From assembly GCF_001400735.1 (NCBI RefSeq), contig NZ_LJPW01000064.1, forward strand, positions 62,001 to 126,000: a DNA stretch of 64,000 nt, written 5' to 3'. Every line of letters starts with the position of its first letter. The first letter of the stretch is position 1. Shown piece by piece: positions 62,701 through 64,000 of this stretch. The notes beneath the pieces are model-generated. The model did no database searches. It saw nothing but the letters and a program-made list of their open reading frames with translations, and was not told the origin of the DNA. Made by a program: the position numbers and the translations under genes. Source of the DNA: Pseudomonas caricapapayae (GTDB lineage: Bacteria; Pseudomonadota; Gammaproteobacteria; Pseudomonadales; Pseudomonadaceae).

Positions 62701-63270
62701 CGCAACATGACCCGCGATGAAGAAGCCGAACTGATGAAATATTCGCGCTCGATCATCATCAAGGGAGCGCGCTCACCTGAACGCCTGCTCGATGAAGTCA
62801 CACTTTTCCTGCACAAGGTCGAGTCGCAGCTGTCCAACGAACGGCAGAAGATGCTCAAGACTGCGCGCAGTCGTGACAAAGTCTTCGAGGCGCGCAAGAT
62901 CCTCGTGGTTGATGATGATGTCCGTAACATCTTTGCCCTGACCAGTGCGCTGGAGCACAAGGGCGCGGTGGTTGAAATTGCCCGCAACGGTCTTGAGGCG
63001 ATTGCCAAGCTCAATGAGGTCGAAGACATCGATCTGGTCCTGATGGATGTGATGATGCCGGAAATGGACGGTTATGAAGCGACCATCGAAATCCGTAAAG
63101 ACCCGCGCTGGCGCAAACTGCCTATCATCGCCGTCACGGCCAAGGCCATGAAGGATGACCAGGAGCGTTGTCTGCAGGCAGGTTCCAACGACTATCTGGC
63201 CAAGCCCATTGACCTTGATCGACTGTTTTCACTTATTCGTGTCTGGCTGCCGAAGATGGAGCGTATTTGA
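59755..63270 (+). CDS. CHASE3-GAF hybrid histidine kinase with three receiver domains
   Basis: A 1171-residue membrane kinase. Transmembrane segment 1 is near residues 23-45, the periplasmic CHASE3 domain is about 50-185 (SMKLSIDMETGMRGFLLTGD), and segment 2 is about 186-206. A GAF domain follows (about 240-395), then a long coiled coil (395-490, repeated EEL/QQEELRT). The kinase core has the phosphohistidine His503 in FLANMSHELRTPLNSS, the N box NLLSNAIKFTE and G boxes DSGIGI and GGTGLGLSI. Three receivers lie at about 778-895, 900-1030 and 1045-1165; the second has KG in place of the usual KP. A cheR-type gene follows 49 bases later. Confidence 0.93.
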   Translation: MNRTSVVDEQRFRKLLGRNVGLPLGVGVLSAVFFILLISYLLTAIQWVEHTDRVINNTNRSMKLSIDMETGMRGFLLTGDQHFLDPYEVAKPLLLAELEGIKALVDDNPTQLDRFRRLATLQQEWNEFAQQMINLRRDNGDFQTPVMAGRGKRITDQIRTEYDQAVEMEQQLRLTRNAEVTRSTILSVTLYLIFVVIVSAILAYIGRRDLLSLSTTYSENLRLQEVNSERLQKVAWLRNGQSELAEQVLGQLTLNMLGRNILQFLTQYLGASVAAVYIRQDHGGLTRAASFGFSREQEQQEQTIHSDEGIVGQAAQQDRIITLDDLPENYFKVASGLGDGSPRSVVVVPTSNDDQVNGVIELGFLRPLTERDVEFLELVADNIGTSIEAARYRQRLQEVLAETQQLNEELQVQQEELRTANEELEEQSRILKESQAHLETQQAELEQTNEQLADQSQALADQRDALDRNNEELSIAQAELQARADELQRASKYKSEFLANMSHELRTPLNSSLILAKLLAENPGENLTAEQVKFAESIYSAGNDLLNLINDILDISKVEAGKLEMRPENCSVSRLVEGLRSLFQPLAAEKKLAFTVDIQAGAPTMLFTDRQRLEQILKNLLSNAIKFTEAGAVSMVVSRQPGAGIVFIVRDSGIGIAEEHQQGIFEAFRQADGTTNRRYGGTGLGLSISRDLAALLGGSISVTSAPGQGSIFSLVLPESYVESGSQVPDSDPSVVLAPSLPPAPHMPVLAAPVIEQPTPMEIPVAVFADDRDKAPFTRRCILVIEDEVRFAQILFDLAHELGYDCLVAHAADDGFNLASRFTPDAILLDMRLPDHSGLTVLQRLKELAPTRHIPVHVISVEDRQEAALHMGAIGYAVKPTTREELKDVFAKLEAKLTQKVKRILLVEDDALQRDSIARLIGDDDIEITAVGFAQEALDLLRDHVYDCMIIDLKLPDMLGNELLKRMSTEDICAFPPVIVYTGRNMTRDEEAELMKYSRSIIIKGARSPERLLDEVTLFLHKVESQLSNERQKMLKTARSRDKVFEARKILVVDDDVRNIFALTSALEHKGAVVEIARNGLEAIAKLNEVEDIDLVLMDVMMPEMDGYEATIEIRKDPRWRKLPIIAVTAKAMKDDQERCLQAGSNDYLAKPIDLDRLFSLIRVWLPKMERI

Positions 63271-63319
63271 ATGACGACTCAATGGCGGCGTGCCCTGGAA
63301 CGCAAAACCGGATGGCATC

Positions 63320-64000
63320 ATGCACCTTGATCCAGGCATCGAGATCGAGCTGCGCCTGTTGATCGAGGCGATTTACCTCAAGTACAGCTACGATTTTCGC
63401 GACTATTCCGGTGCATCGATCAAGCGGCGTGTGATCCATGCGCTGCGTCAGTTCGATTGTGCGACCATCTCGGCGCTGCAGGAGCGTGTGCTTCACGATC
63501 CAGCTGCGTTCATGCAGCTGTTGCAGATTCTCACGATCCCGGTGAGCGAGATGTTTCGTGATCCCTCGCACTTTTTGGCGATCCGCAACGAAGTCGTGCC
63601 GATGCTGCGCACCTACCCCTCGATAAAGGTGTGGATTGCCGGATGCAGCACGGGTGAGGAGGTCTATTCCACGGCTATTCTGCTGCGCGAAGAGGGGTTG
63701 CTGGAGCGGACCATCATTTATGCCACCGACATCAATCCCAGCTCGCTGGAAAAAGCCAAGCAAGGCATCTTCTCAATGGACAATCTGCGCACCTATACCG
63801 AGAACTACCGTAACTCGGGCGGGCAACGCAATTTTGCCGATTACTACACGTCCGCCTACGATTACGCGATTTTCGACAAGACGCTGTGCGAAAAAGTCAC
63901 GTTTGCCGATCACAGTCTGGCCACGGATAGTGTATTCTCCGAAACGCAGTTTATTTCCTGTCGTAACGTGCTGATTTACTTCAATAAAAAGCTTCAGGAT
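63320..64000 (+). CDS. CheR-type protein methyltransferase, truncated by the window end
   Basis: The first 227 residues are present. The N-terminal helical domain (RLLIEAIYLKYSYDFRDYSGASIKRRV) and the SAM-binding motif VWIAGCSTGEEVYSTAILL identify a CheR. IYATDINPSSLEKAKQGIF and ISCRNVLIYFNKKLQD are typical later motifs. CheR methylates glutamate residues of chemoreceptors. Here it follows a hybrid kinase, as in alternative CheR/CheB-kinase systems that control processes other than flagellar chemotaxis. The start is the ATG at 63320; no in-frame start lies upstream within the gap. Confidence 0.93.
   Translation, partial: MHLDPGIEIELRLLIEAIYLKYSYDFRDYSGASIKRRVIHALRQFDCATISALQERVLHDPAAFMQLLQILTIPVSEMFRDPSHFLAIRNEVVPMLRTYPSIKVWIAGCSTGEEVYSTAILLREEGLLERTIIYATDINPSSLEKAKQGIFSMDNLRTYTENYRNSGGQRNFADYYTSAYDYAIFDKTLCEKVTFADHSLATDSVFSETQFISCRNVLIYFNKKLQD

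Overview
The window looks like chromosomal DNA of a plant-associated Pseudomonas, most likely of the P. syringae group. The evidence is a HrpL-type hrp box (GGAACC-N15-CCACCCA) in front of a harpin/lytic-transglycosylase gene that I read as hopP1, a Pseudomonas-type mtlR-mtlEFGKDYZ polyol operon, P. syringae-like intergenic REP hairpins, and moderately GC-rich codon use. I see no prophage, insertion sequence, CRISPR array or replication origin.

Layout. 1-5.3 kb: the 5' part of a tartrate/D-malate dehydrogenase gene, a divergent LysR regulator, and a four-gene PotABCD-like ABC importer. 5.6-12.1 kb: a catabolic cluster with RibBA, a DUF1330 protein, a Zn-ribbon Nudix hydrolase, an FCD-type GntR regulator, flavin reductase, aldehyde dehydrogenase, alpha/beta hydrolase and an AA_synth (DUF1185) protein. 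A shared palindrome (TGGTATACCA or one mismatch) lies before the importer, between ribBA and the DUF1330 gene, and before the AA_synth gene. This suggests one GntR regulon for uptake, flavin supply and breakdown of an unknown compound. The monooxygenase expected to use the reduced flavin is not in the window. 12.4-18.7 kb: formaldehyde-dehydrogenase-like gene, stress SDR, hopP1, small membrane protein, succinate-semialdehyde-type dehydrogenase and PbpG. 19-31 kb: mostly core or conserved genes (shikimate dehydrogenase-like, yceH, MFS exporter, nhaR, terC, a C39-fold lipoprotein without catalytic residues, a PuuB-like oxidase), two tandem tRNA-Val(GAC) genes, a PRISE-type reductase and a Nudix hydrolase.

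31.6-36.5 kb: a DctPQM TRAP transporter with a class III aminotransferase and a LysR gene. 36.5-41.3 kb: an AraC-controlled redox cluster (DFR-like reductase, AraC, FMO/Baeyer-Villiger-type monooxygenase, SDR). 41.4-47.2 kb: DUF2252 protein, TspO, a GAF-GAF-GGDEF-EAL protein, and a Ser/Thr-rich 184-residue protein behind a sigma-54 promoter with an IHF-like site. 47.4-56.8 kb: the polyol operon and its AraC activator. 57-64 kb: cobF, a glycosyltransferase overlapping a lone receiver gene, a large CHASE3/GAF hybrid kinase with three receivers, and the start of a CheR gene cut by the window end.

The most unusual items are the GntR palindrome set, the sigma-54/IHF-driven orphan protein, the FMO cluster, and a terminator whose loop holds the stop codons of two convergent genes (cobF and the glycosyltransferase).
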